A DNA stretch of 43,532 nucleotides, taken from positions 1 to 43,532 of the forward strand of contig NZ_JALCZA010000039.1 of assembly GCF_022690765.1 (NCBI RefSeq). Reading direction: 5' to 3'. The notes beneath the pieces are model-generated. The model did no database searches. It was not told the DNA's origin and worked only from the letters and a program-made list of their open reading frames with translations. A program made the position numbers and the translations under genes. Source of the DNA: Anaeromyxobacter oryzisoli (GTDB taxonomy: Bacteria; Myxococcota; Myxococcia; Myxococcales; Anaeromyxobacteraceae). Below, piece after piece: positions 1 to 8,217 of this stretch (the first letter of the stretch is position 1; every line of letters starts with the position of its first letter).

Positions 1-1174
1 GCCGGAGCGCGGCCCAGGCCCGCCTTGGCGTCGCCGCCCGCGCGAGCCCGCGCGCGGCCCCCCAGGCCACGTCCGCCGCCGCGCCGGCGGTCGCCCGGAG
101 CGAGGGCGCGCGGACCCGGACGGCGCACAGCTCCCGCCGGTCTCGCGCCCAGTCGAGCTTGTACGGCTCCTCGCCGCGGAGGAAGTCGTAGTAGCGCAGC
201 CCGCGGGCGTAGGCGTCCTCGACGGTCCGGCCCGTGAGGACCAACCCCGGGCTTCGAGCCGACCACTCCGGGTCGTAGCCGGACTGGTAGAAGTGGAACG
301 TCCCCGCCGCCTCGATCCCGTAGACCGCCGCGATGGCGCGGCCGCCGGCGAAGAGGCGGTAGAGACGCAACCACCCCCGCGCGGCGAGGCGGCGGGCGGC
401 GTCGCGGTGGAAGTCCTCCGCGGCGGGCGGGATCCCGTAGCTCCCGCCCTCCGCGGCCCAGCGCAGCCGGTGCAGCCGGAGGAAGTCCTCGACCGCGGGG
501 CCGGCCTCCTCCGGCGTGGTCGCGACGTCGATCCGGAACCCCGGCTGCCGGGCGAGCCAGCGGGCCCTCCGACCGTACGTCTCCCGGCGCCGGACCCCGC
601 GCAGGTGCGCGTCGAACGTGCCGCGGACGGCGAACCCCGGGCAGGCGAACCGCCGGACCGTCTCGACCGCGAACCCGCGCGGCCCGAGGACCTGCTGGAG
701 CGCCGCCGCCGTCGGCGAGCCGAACGACACGTCCTCGAGGTCGAGGAGCTCCCAGCCCCCCGCGGCGAGCGCACGCGCGAGGGCGCTCCGGACGAGCGCG
801 CCGGCGCCGGGACGGGCGAGGACGTCCAGCCCGTCGGCGCCGGTGAGGCCGTTCCCGAGGAGCTGCCAGCGCCTGATCCCCGGGAGGGCGGGGCGCGAGG
901 CGAGCAGGAGGAGGCCGTCCAGGCGCCCGCCCGGCCCGCGCGCCTCCAGGATCCAGAGCGCCCGTCGCCCCCCGAAGCGCCGCCACCAGGGCACGAGCCA
1001 CTCCGGCGACGAGAACGGGCTCGCCGTGGGGGCGACGTCCACCAGCGCGGACCACTCGGGGACGAGCGCCTCGAGGCGCGCCGGATCGTGCCCGCCACGG
1101 ACCTCCGGCGCCGCGGCCTCCACGCTCGTGGCACCCGCGCGCGGCGAGCGGTCGATGCGCGGAGGGATCGCCAT
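1..1174 (-). CDS. FemAB/CelD-like GNAT acyltransferase (3' end outside window)
   Basis: An open frame runs from ATG at 1174 off the left edge, giving about 391 residues, so only the extreme C-terminus is missing. The protein resembles the Acetyltransf_6 (CelD/BcsL/FemAB-like) family found in exopolysaccharide clusters. The late segment reads DFLRGEEPYKLDWA, the family's typical FLRGxExYK signature, preceded by a beta-strand and FYQSGYDPEW. Such proteins are thought to acylate or aminoacylate sugar intermediates on the cytoplasmic side; the substrate here cannot be told. The start overlaps the stop of the upstream aminotransferase as TGATG, which indicates translational coupling. It is the last visible gene of the polysaccharide operon. 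The family call is good; the reaction is inference. Confidence 0.8.
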   Translation of the reverse strand, partial: MAIPPRIDRSPRAGATSVEAAAPEVRGGHDPARLEALVPEWSALVDVAPTASPFSSPEWLVPWWRRFGGRRALWILEARGPGGRLDGLLLLASRPALPGIRRWQLLGNGLTGADGLDVLARPGAGALVRSALARALAAGGWELLDLEDVSFGSPTAAALQQVLGPRGFAVETVRRFACPGFAVRGTFDAHLRGVRRRETYGRRARWLARQPGFRIDVATTPEEAGPAVEDFLRLHRLRWAAEGGSYGIPPAAEDFHRDAARRLAARGWLRLYRLFAGGRAIAAVYGIEAAGTFHFYQSGYDPEWSARSPGLVLTGRTVEDAYARGLRYYDFLRGEEPYKLDWARDRRELCAVRVRAPSLRATAGAAADVAWGAARGLARAATPRRAWAALR

Positions 1175-2355
1175 CAGGTCAGGGCCTCCCACGCGCACCG
1201 CGCGACGAACGCCATGTCCTCCGGCGAGAGATCCTGGTGGACGGGCAGCTCGAGGACGCGGCGGCGGAGGGCCGCCACCTCGGGGAAGGCCCCGGTCGGG
1301 CAGAGCGGGTGCCCCCTCCGCCAGAAGTCCACGGTCTCGATGCCCCGGGCGGCGAGGCGCGCCTTCACCCTCGCCTTGTCCTCGCAGAGCAGCGGATAGA
1401 ACAGCGGCGACACGCCCGCGGGGAGCTCGGCGAAGATCGGCGGGACCCGCTCGCGGAGCCGGCCGAGGAGCAGGAAGTAGTTTCTCCGGCGGGCGGCCAC
1501 CACCGCCGCCGCGTCCACCCGGCGCGCGATCACCTCGGTGAGGCGGCTCATCCCGAGGTGAACCGCCCCGAGGTCGAAGCGGCTCGTCCCCGTGGAGATG
1601 GGCCGAAGCCCGGTCGCGCGGCGCACCGCCCGGGAGGCGCCCCGCGCCGCGAGCCGCAGCGCCACGCCCGCCTCACCGAGGCGGTACGCGGCGTTCGCCA
1701 CCAGCGCGCCCGCGGCGTGGGCGAGCGTCGAGCCGAGCGGGGCGCCCGCCGGCGTCGGGGCGGCCGACGCGACGCCGCGCGCGTTCACGACCAGCGCGCC
1801 GCCGTTCGGCACCGGCAGCGTCTTGTAGAAGCAGAAGATCCCGATCTCCCCCATGGAGCCGAGCGCCCGCGTGCCGTCCGCCGACAGGAGCGCGAGCGCG
1901 CAGTCCTCCACCACGGGGAGGCCGGCCCGGCTCGCGACGGCGCGGACCTCGTCCATGGGCTGGGGGAAGCCGGCGTAGTGGATCACGTAGATCGCCCCGG
2001 TCCGGGGACCCACCTTCGCGGCGAGGTCCCCGAGGTCGAGGCGCATGCGCGCGTCCACCCGCACGAAGCGCGGCACCGCGCCGGCCGCCACGAGCGCCGC
2101 GATCTCCACGCCGTGATGGTACGCGGGGACGAGCACCTCCCGCCCGGCGAGGCCGAGCAGGCGCACCGTGTGGAAGACGGCGTTCCGCGCGAAGTAGAAG
2201 CAGGTCACGCGCGGCGCGCCGAGCGGGAACGGCGGCGGGCGCTCGGCGGTCAACGGCGAGAGCAGCCCCGGCCACAGCGTCGGGAGGGCCGGGATGAAGC
2301 GGCGGCGGCGCTCCTCCAACACGGCGACGCCGCGCGACGGGGTGGCGCCGGTCAT
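1174..2355 (-). CDS. DegT/DnrJ/EryC1-family PLP aminotransferase
   Basis: This 393-residue protein looks like a fold-type I sugar aminotransferase of the DegT/DnrJ/EryC1/StrS family. The family transfers an amino group from glutamate to nucleotide-linked ketosugars. Visible landmarks are an aspartate in VVEDCALAL (about residue 151), which would hold the PLP ring nitrogen, and FCFYKTL with Lys178 as the probable Schiff-base lysine. The ATG at 2355 overlaps the TGA of the upstream acyltransferase gene by four bases, and the stop overlaps the next start. The position between two FemAB/CelD-like acyltransferases suggests a cassette that aminates and then acylates a sugar of the exported polymer. 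The substrate is unknown. A longer frame extends upstream to 3495 but only duplicates the neighbour in another frame. Confidence 0.85.
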   Translation of the reverse strand: MTGATPSRGVAVLEERRRRFIPALPTLWPGLLSPLTAERPPPFPLGAPRVTCFYFARNAVFHTVRLLGLAGREVLVPAYHHGVEIAALVAAGAVPRFVRVDARMRLDLGDLAAKVGPRTGAIYVIHYAGFPQPMDEVRAVASRAGLPVVEDCALALLSADGTRALGSMGEIGIFCFYKTLPVPNGGALVVNARGVASAAPTPAGAPLGSTLAHAAGALVANAAYRLGEAGVALRLAARGASRAVRRATGLRPISTGTSRFDLGAVHLGMSRLTEVIARRVDAAAVVAARRRNYFLLLGRLRERVPPIFAELPAGVSPLFYPLLCEDKARVKARLAARGIETVDFWRRGHPLCPTGAFPEVAALRRRVLELPVHQDLSPEDMAFVARCAWEALT

Positions 2356-3485
2356 CGCCTCCACCCGAGCACCTCCTTCGCGAGCGGGCGCAGCCGGTGC
2401 TTCAGACCGTGCCGCACGCGCCCCGCGAGCGAGGGCCGGTACACGTAGAGCCAGTCGTGGGGCCTGTGCCCGGGCCGCCAGTCCCGCTTCCACTCCATGT
2501 CCGGGCCGAGGAAGTCCAGCGCGGCGAGCCCCCTCGCCTCGCACTCCGCGACCACCTCCCGCTGGAGGAGCTGGCCGGGCGACAGCGTCCCGAGCCGCTC
2601 GTCGTAGGTCGTCTTCGGCAGGTAGTAGACCCCCCGGTGCACGAGCCCGAGGTGGATCGCGATCGGACGGCCGTCGAGGGCCAGAGCGCGGATCGCGAGC
2701 GCACCGCGGGCGGCGGCGTCCCGGGCCACCCGGACGTAGAACGCCACCAGGCGCGGATCCTCGGCGATGGCGGTCCCGCGCGCCCCCTTCCAGCCCGCGC
2801 GCTCGAGCGCGAAGAACTCGCCGAGCGCGCCGGACAGGTCGCCGGTGCCGTCCTCGCGGAGGACCGACACCGCCCCGCGCTCGCCGAGGCGCCGCGCGCG
2901 ACGGCGGAGGTTCGCCCGGAACCCCGGCGAGGTGCGGGCCTCGGCGCCGCGGCCGCCGAGCTCGAGGACCGGCGTCCTGAGCGACTCCCAGCGCCCCGTG
3001 ACGTGTCCGTCGGCCCGGGCGAGCGGCTCGAGGAGCGTCGAGGTCGGGCCGTCGCGCGGGAGGTCGCGGAGGACGAGCACGTCCCAGCGCACCGCGTCGC
3101 GCAGGTGCGCCCAGAGCGAGGCCACCGCGGCAGGGGCGTCCGCCCCGAGCGCCCACTCGAACCGGCAGGAGTGCTCGTTCGCCGGCGCGACGAGGCGCAC
3201 CACGCCGCGCGATCGCTCCTCGAGCAGCGGCGCGAGCCCGATCGCGGCCCCGCCCCCGTCGCGGGCGACGAGCACGCGGAGGCGCCCCTCCGGCGCGAAG
3301 GCGTCGAGCCACGCCGCGAGCCACTCGTGCCGCACGAACGGCAGGTCCGCCGGCCCCCGCGCCACCACCGCGTTCCACTCGTCGCGGAGGGCGTCGAACG
3401 CGGCCCGGCCCTCGAGCGCCTCGACGAAGGTCGGCCGCCGCAGCGCCGGTGCGGTCGCGAGGGGGCTCTCGCCGAGCGGGCGCAT
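2352..3485 (-). CDS. FemAB/CelD-like GNAT acyltransferase
   Basis: The 377-residue product belongs to the same Acetyltransf_6 (FemAB/CelD-like) group as the gene at the left edge. The N-terminal half contains the typical DLPFVRHEWLAAWLDAF segment and the C-terminal half has LDFLGPDMEWKRDW, the counterpart of the FLxGxxxYK signature. No signal peptide or membrane segment is seen, so it should act in the cytoplasm. It overlaps the aminotransferase start by ATGA, and the yvcK-like gene ends six bases upstream, so it is an internal operon gene. A role in N- or O-acylating a polysaccharide precursor is inferred from context. It is clearly a different protein from the first acyltransferase, not a duplicate. 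Confidence 0.82.
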   Translation of the reverse strand: MRPLGESPLATAPALRRPTFVEALEGRAAFDALRDEWNAVVARGPADLPFVRHEWLAAWLDAFAPEGRLRVLVARDGGGAAIGLAPLLEERSRGVVRLVAPANEHSCRFEWALGADAPAAVASLWAHLRDAVRWDVLVLRDLPRDGPTSTLLEPLARADGHVTGRWESLRTPVLELGGRGAEARTSPGFRANLRRRARRLGERGAVSVLREDGTGDLSGALGEFFALERAGWKGARGTAIAEDPRLVAFYVRVARDAAARGALAIRALALDGRPIAIHLGLVHRGVYYLPKTTYDERLGTLSPGQLLQREVVAECEARGLAALDFLGPDMEWKRDWRPGHRPHDWLYVYRPSLAGRVRHGLKHRLRPLAKEVLGWRR

Positions 3486-3491
3486 CGGCCG

Positions 3492-4511
3492 TCACCGCGC
3501 GCGCGCGATGGCGAGGAGCGCCCGCGCGAGCTTCTGGGGATCGTGGCGCCCGGACCCGCGGGGCTCGAGGAGATCCGTCACGACCGGGACCACTCCGAGG
3601 CCCTCGATCTCCGCCCGGTCCACGGCCACCGGCTTCCCTCCCCGGGCGGCGGCCGCCGCGACGACGCTCGCGGGCAGCGGCGGGCGGTGGACGAGGGCGA
3701 CGTCCACCACGTCCCCGAGCTGCTCCTGCACGGCGGCCACGTGCTCCGCCGCGGTGCAGCCGTCGGTCTCGCCCGGCTCCGTGAACAGGTTCACGACGAG
3801 GACGCGCGTCGCGCGCGTCGCGCGGAGCGCCTCGGCGACGCCGCCCCCGAGCAGGCTCGCGATCACGCTCGACCAGAGGCTCCCCGGCCCGAGCACGACC
3901 AGGTCCGCCGCCCGGATCGCCTCGAGCGCCTCGGCCGGGGCCGGCGCCGGGCCGGCGAGGCGGAGCGCCGCGATCTCGCCCCGGGCCGCGGCGATGGCCC
4001 GCTCGCCCCGGACCAGCCGGCCGTCGGCGAGCTCCGCGAGGAGCTCGACCGGCCCCTCCGCCGCGGGCAGCACCCGGCCCCGCGCCCCGAGCAGCTTCCC
4101 GGCGACGGAGACCGCCCGGGACAGGTCGCCGAGCCGCTCGGCGAGCGCCGCGAGCACGAGGTTCCCCACCGTGTGGCCGGCGAGGTCCCCGTCGCCGCGG
4201 CCGAAGCGGTGCTGGAACAGCGCGGCGAGCGGGTTCGGCGCGGAGGTGAGCGCGACGAGGCAGTTGCGGGCGTCCCCCACCGCAGGGACCCCGTACCGCA
4301 GGCGCAGCGCGCCGGAGCTCCCGCCGTCGTCGGCGGTGGTGACGAGCGCGGTCACCGCCACCGGCCGCCCCTCCTCCGGCTCCACCCCCGGCGCGAGGCC
4401 GGCGAGCACGCGCGGCAGCCCCGTCCCGCCCCCGGCCGCGACGACCCGGAGCGGCGCCGGCTCCGCCGCGGGGGCCACGGGCAGCGACGGGACCACCTCG
4501 AAGCTCCTCAT
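3492..4511 (-). CDS. YvcK/CofD-like nucleotide-sugar-binding protein
   Basis: The 339-residue protein matches the YvcK/CofD-like superfamily. It has a glycine-rich GGGTGLPRVL loop at residues 27-36, the TTADDGGSSG motif near 67-76, and GPGSLWSS in the C-terminal half. YvcK proteins bind UDP-sugars and influence cell shape and carbon partitioning; the related CofD makes a lactyl-phosphate link in coenzyme F420 synthesis. No other F420 gene is nearby, so YvcK is the better reading. ATG at 4511 overlaps the TGA of the sugar transferase, placing it firmly inside the polysaccharide operon, which is unusual for yvcK. A role as a UDP-sugar sensor for polymer synthesis is inference. Confidence 0.8.
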   Translation of the reverse strand: MRSFEVVPSLPVAPAAEPAPLRVVAAGGGTGLPRVLAGLAPGVEPEEGRPVAVTALVTTADDGGSSGALRLRYGVPAVGDARNCLVALTSAPNPLAALFQHRFGRGDGDLAGHTVGNLVLAALAERLGDLSRAVSVAGKLLGARGRVLPAAEGPVELLAELADGRLVRGERAIAAARGEIAALRLAGPAPAPAEALEAIRAADLVVLGPGSLWSSVIASLLGGGVAEALRATRATRVLVVNLFTEPGETDGCTAAEHVAAVQEQLGDVVDVALVHRPPLPASVVAAAAARGGKPVAVDRAEIEGLGVVPVVTDLLEPRGSGRHDPQKLARALLAIARAR

Positions 4512-5899
4512 CGCGCCCCCCTCCCGAGCAGCACGACCTTCGCGGTGGCGAGCAGGCAGACGAGGTCGAGGAACAGCGACGTGTTCTTGATGTAGTACAG
4601 GTCGTACTCGAGCTTCTGCGCCTGCTCCTCCATCGTCGAGCCGTAGCCGTAACGGAGCTGCGCCCACCCGGTGATCCCCGGCTTCACGAGCTTGCGCAGC
4701 GCGAACAGCGGCCAGCGCGCCTCGAGCTCCGCGAGGAAGACGGCGCGCTCCGGCCGCGGCCCGACGAGGCTCATGTCGCCCCGCAGGACGTTCCAGAGCT
4801 GCGGCAGCTCGTCGAGCCGCGCCCGGCGGAGGAACCGCCCCACCGGCAGGACCCGCGGATCGCCGTCGGTGGCCCACGCCGCGCCGAGCCTCTCCGCGTC
4901 GCGGCGCATCGTCCGGAACTTCCAGATCCGGTAGGCGCGCCCGCCGCGCCCGGTCCGCTCCTGCGAGTAGAGGATCGGCCGGCCGTCCGCGGCGGCGATC
5001 GCCGCCGCGACGAGCGCCATCACGGGGACGGCCAGGAGCAGCATCGCCGCCGAGGCGGCGACGTCCACGAGCCGCTTCAGCGTCCGGGTGGTCCGCGACA
5101 CGCGGAAGCCCTCGTCGAAGATCAGGGCGGACGGGCGGACCAGCGCGAGCGGGATCCGCTGGAGCACCGCCTCGGCGAAGCCGACGTCGTCCACGACGCT
5201 GTACCCGCAGGTCCGGAGCCGGAGGAGCGCGTCCACGGGGAGGCCCGCCCGCCGGTCCTCCATCGCCACGACGATCACCTGGGCGCGCTCCCGCCGCGCC
5301 AGGTCCCCGATCGGCCCGTCCCGGAGCAGCGCCGGGTCCACGGCGGGCGGCGCGCGGCTCCGCTCCGGCGCGGCGAAGCCGACCACCTCCCAGAGCCCCT
5401 CGGCCTCGCGCTCCACCGCGCGCGAGAGGTCGCGCGCGCGGGGACCCGCCCCGAGGAAGAGGACCCGCGTCGGCGCCCCCACCACCGCCGGCATCAGGGC
5501 GCGCGCGGCGATCACGCCGAGCGCGCCACCGGCCGCGGCGACCACCAGCGAGCGGTGGAGCATCCACCCGGGCACCACCACGAGCAGGACGAGATCCGCG
5601 ACGGCGAGCGCGATCACCGCGACGCCGAGCGCCCGGAGGAGCCGCCGGCCGTCGACGCGGTCCCGCACCGCGGCCTGCAGGTCGTACAGGTCCCCGAGGT
5701 ACAGCGCCCCCGCGAAGAAGAGCGACGCGAGCCCCGCGCGCAGGATCGCCGGGGCGACCGGGGCGACGGCGCCGCCGGCCTGCGCCGCGACCGGGCCGAG
5801 CGACGCGCCGGCGAGGAGCGCGAGGACCAGGACCGTCTCCTCCGCGAGGAAGTAGACCGCCTTCTGCGGGGAGAACCAGTGATTGAAGACCCGGACCAA
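4508..5899 (-). CDS. Polyprenyl-phosphate glycosyl-1-phosphate transferase (WcaJ/EpsZ type)
   Basis: This is the initiating enzyme of a Wzx/Wzy-type pathway, moving a sugar-1-phosphate from a UDP-sugar onto undecaprenyl phosphate at the inner membrane. The first half has four or five membrane segments and a nucleotide-binding-like region (VLFLGAGPRARDL). The last 200 residues are a bacterial sugar transferase domain with KRLVDVAAS, a membrane helix, QERTGRGG, KFRTM, RLDELPQLWNVLRGDMSL and VGPRPE. I chose the TTG at 5899 as start because GGAGGGGG lies five bases upstream and the sequence then reads VRVFNHWFSPQ; this gives 463 residues, normal for the family. Frames extending further upstream look like GC-rich read-through. 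The stop overlaps the yvcK-like start. Confidence 0.9.
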   Translation of the reverse strand: MVRVFNHWFSPQKAVYFLAEETVLVLALLAGASLGPVAAQAGGAVAPVAPAILRAGLASLFFAGALYLGDLYDLQAAVRDRVDGRRLLRALGVAVIALAVADLVLLVVVPGWMLHRSLVVAAAGGALGVIAARALMPAVVGAPTRVLFLGAGPRARDLSRAVEREAEGLWEVVGFAAPERSRAPPAVDPALLRDGPIGDLARRERAQVIVVAMEDRRAGLPVDALLRLRTCGYSVVDDVGFAEAVLQRIPLALVRPSALIFDEGFRVSRTTRTLKRLVDVAASAAMLLLAVPVMALVAAAIAAADGRPILYSQERTGRGGRAYRIWKFRTMRRDAERLGAAWATDGDPRVLPVGRFLRRARLDELPQLWNVLRGDMSLVGPRPERAVFLAELEARWPLFALRKLVKPGITGWAQLRYGYGSTMEEQAQKLEYDLYYIKNTSLFLDLVCLLATAKVVLLGRGAR

Positions 5900-6085
5900 G
5901 CCGCCCCCTCCGACCCCGCCGCCCCGCGCGCGACCCGCGCTCACCAAACCTGGGACGGTGCGCCCGCTCCGCACATCACCCGGCCGAAGTCTCCTCCTCC
6001 CGGCGCCGCTCCCCGCGGGACCTCCGCACGCCACGCGCGGGCGCGGCGCGCACCGCGCAGGAGCGCTCGACCGGGGCCGTGCGCC

Positions 6086-6820
6086 TCATCCCACGCGCCG
6101 ATCGACCGCCGCGGGCGCCGCCTCGGGGCCGTCGGCGTACAGCCACGACACCCGCCCGCCCGCCGCCGCGTCCACGTCGTTCAGGACCACGCCGACCGCG
6201 CGCTCGCCGAGCGCCTCGAGCGCGATCCGGACCACGTGCCGGGGCGTGACGCCCGCGCGGATCACCAGCACGGCCGCGTCGGCGGCCGCGGCGAGCCGGT
6301 CGCCGTCGGCGAAGGCGAGGGCCGGGGGCGCGTCCAGGATCACCAGCTCGTGCGCCGCGCGGAGCTGCTCCATCACCGCCGGCAGGCGGGGGCTCCGAAG
6401 CGTCGCCGCCGGGTCGCGCACCTCGCCGGCGCAGAGGATCGCGAGCCCTCCCGCGCGCACCACCGCCTGCCCGAGCTCGGCCGCGCCTTCGAGCACCTCC
6501 CCGAGCCCCGGGCGCGGCGCGAGACCGAAGAGCCCCGCCAGCGTCGGGCGGCGGAGATCGCCCTCGACCAGCACCACGCTGCGCCCCTCCTGGACCGCGG
6601 TGAGCGCGAGGTTCGCGGCGGTGGTGGTCCGCCCCTCGCCGCGGCCGGCCGAGGTGATCGCGACGACCCGCGTCGGCCGACGCGCCGCGAGCCGGAGGAG
6701 GCGCTGGTACAGCACCCGGTACTGCACCGCCGCCGGGGACTCCGGATCGGCGAGCGCGACGAGCCGGGCCTCGGGGGCCGTGGTCGGGTGGGAGGTCTGC
6801 AGGGTCTCGGCTGGGATCAT
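6086..6820 (-). CDS. BY-kinase-like cytoplasmic ATPase (CpsD/Wze type) with altered Walker A
   Basis: The 244-residue protein has the layout of the free-standing cytoplasmic half of a bacterial tyrosine kinase, which partners a Wzz protein to control polymer length. The P-loop reads SAGRGEGRTTTAANLA (residues 57-72), the Walker A-prime VVLVEGDLRRP includes Asp88, and Walker B is ELVILDAPP with Asp163. Two things are odd. The invariant Walker A lysine is replaced by Arg64, read directly as CGG in GAGGGGCGGACC on the coding strand. The C-terminal tail has a single tyrosine (Tyr228) instead of a tyrosine cluster. It may therefore be a weak ATPase or a structural partner rather than an active kinase. 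It starts 18 bases after the Wzz gene ends, in the same operon. Confidence 0.85.
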   Translation of the reverse strand: MIPAETLQTSHPTTAPEARLVALADPESPAAVQYRVLYQRLLRLAARRPTRVVAITSAGRGEGRTTTAANLALTAVQEGRSVVLVEGDLRRPTLAGLFGLAPRPGLGEVLEGAAELGQAVVRAGGLAILCAGEVRDPAATLRSPRLPAVMEQLRAAHELVILDAPPALAFADGDRLAAAADAAVLVIRAGVTPRHVVRIALEALGERAVGVVLNDVDAAAGGRVSWLYADGPEAAPAAVDRRVG

Positions 6821-6838
6821 CGTCTCTCTCCTCTCGCG

Positions 6839-8206
6839 CTACGCGCCCTCGCTCCGCCGCGGGCCGATCCGCGGGATCGCGGCCAGCACCGGCACGCCGA
6901 GCGCGCCGGCGTCCTGCGGCCCCCGCATCGAGCCGTCCAGCCATTCGGCGGCGCCGCCGGCGGCGAGCCCGGCCACGACGGCCGCCAGCACGGCGAGCAT
7001 CGCCATCCGGCCGCGGTCCGGCGCCGCGGGTCGAGTCGGCGCCGTCGGCGCCTCGACGGTCCGGAAGAGCCGCCCGCCGTCGGCGGCGAGCAGCTCCTCG
7101 GCGGCGGCCGCGTCCGCGCGCCGCGAGACCGTCGAGGCGTACTTCGCCCGGACGACCTCGTAGTCGCGGGACAGCGCGGCGAGCTCCTGGCCCCACTGCG
7201 GCGCCGCGTCGACGCGCCGCTGGTACGACGCCAGCTCGCTCGAGAGGGCGGTCACGGCCGCCTGGTGCTCCCGGAGCTCGCCGTCGATGCGGGCGAGGTG
7301 CTGCTGGACCCGCTCCTTCTGGAACCGGTCCACCTCCTCGTCGCGCCGCGCCTGCGCCTCCTCGACCTCGCGCCGCGCCCGCTTCACGTCGGGGTGATCG
7401 GGCGAGTAAGCGGCCTCCGCCGCCTGGAGCTTCCGCTGCGCGGCGTCGAGGGCCGCCTCGCTCATCCCGGGCACGCTCGGCCCCTCCGGGATCGACGCCA
7501 GCAGCTCGCTCCGGCGGCGCCGCGCGTCGGTGATCGCGCCGAGGTGCATCTCGATGAGCGCCTGATCCCGGGCCGCCGCGCGGGAGTTCGTCTCGATCAT
7601 CTCCGGCAGCTCCGGCGCGTGCTGGCGCTTGAAGTCGAGGATCTTGCGCTCGTGGCCGGCGAGCTCGCCCGCCATGGCCGCGGTCTGGGCGTCGAGCGTC
7701 TCGCGCAGCGCGCGCGCCTGGCCGGCGAGCACGTCGCGCGTGAGCTGCTCGTAGTACCGGGGGAGCAGCTCCGCCGCCTGCTTCACCTTCACCGGATCGG
7801 GGCCGCGCACCTCGACGACGAACAGCAGCGCGGGCGGGCCGCCGGGCACCTCCCCCTCGAGGCGCACCTCGGTCCGCTGCCGGAGCCGCTCCACCGCCTC
7901 GTCCGGGCCCAGCTCGGAGAAGATCCCGGTCTCCCTCGCGACCCGCTCGAGCACCGGACGCGCGAGGACCCCGTGCTTCACCGTCCGCATCCGGTCCTCG
8001 AACGGCACGATCCCCTGGGCGGGGAAGAAGTCCACCGGCAGCCGGCGCGGCTCGATCTGGACGGTCGAGGCGGCGGTGTACTCCGCCGGCGTGAGGAGCG
8101 TGATCGCGAGCCCCGCCGCGAGGACGAGCGCGCCGGCCAGCAGCGCCACCTTCCGCCGGCGCCTCAGGGCCTCGAGCACGTCCTGCAACGTGTAGGTCCG
8201 TTCCAT
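6839..8206 (-). CDS. Wzz/GumC-type polysaccharide co-polymerase
   Basis: The 455-residue inner-membrane protein has the chain-length determinant plan: TM1 at residues 20-39, a large periplasmic part rich in predicted coiled coil (about 170-360), a proline-rich APTAPTRPAAP segment and TM2 at 401-418, followed by a short tail. Such proteins set polymer length and bridge to the OPX exporter. It contains no ATP-binding motif; the kinase-like domain is the separate downstream gene. ATG at 8206 has GGGAG seven bases upstream, and the beta-barrel gene stops twelve bases earlier. The long alternative frame reaching 10345 is out of register with the neighbours and is not real upstream of 8206. Confidence 0.9.
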   Translation of the reverse strand: MERTYTLQDVLEALRRRRKVALLAGALVLAAGLAITLLTPAEYTAASTVQIEPRRLPVDFFPAQGIVPFEDRMRTVKHGVLARPVLERVARETGIFSELGPDEAVERLRQRTEVRLEGEVPGGPPALLFVVEVRGPDPVKVKQAAELLPRYYEQLTRDVLAGQARALRETLDAQTAAMAGELAGHERKILDFKRQHAPELPEMIETNSRAAARDQALIEMHLGAITDARRRRSELLASIPEGPSVPGMSEAALDAAQRKLQAAEAAYSPDHPDVKRARREVEEAQARRDEEVDRFQKERVQQHLARIDGELREHQAAVTALSSELASYQRRVDAAPQWGQELAALSRDYEVVRAKYASTVSRRADAAAAEELLAADGGRLFRTVEAPTAPTRPAAPDRGRMAMLAVLAAVVAGLAAGGAAEWLDGSMRGPQDAGALGVPVLAAIPRIGPRRSEGA

Positions 8207-8217
8207 GTCCCGCTCCC

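Noticed and set aside
293-1541. Two long plus-strand frames
   Set aside because: They are antisense to the left-edge acyltransferase, rich in Arg/Pro/Ala, and have no recognisable motif; they follow from third-position GC bias.
2397-4595. A 732-residue plus-strand frame
   Set aside because: It runs antisense across two well-supported genes and reads as charged low-complexity sequence.
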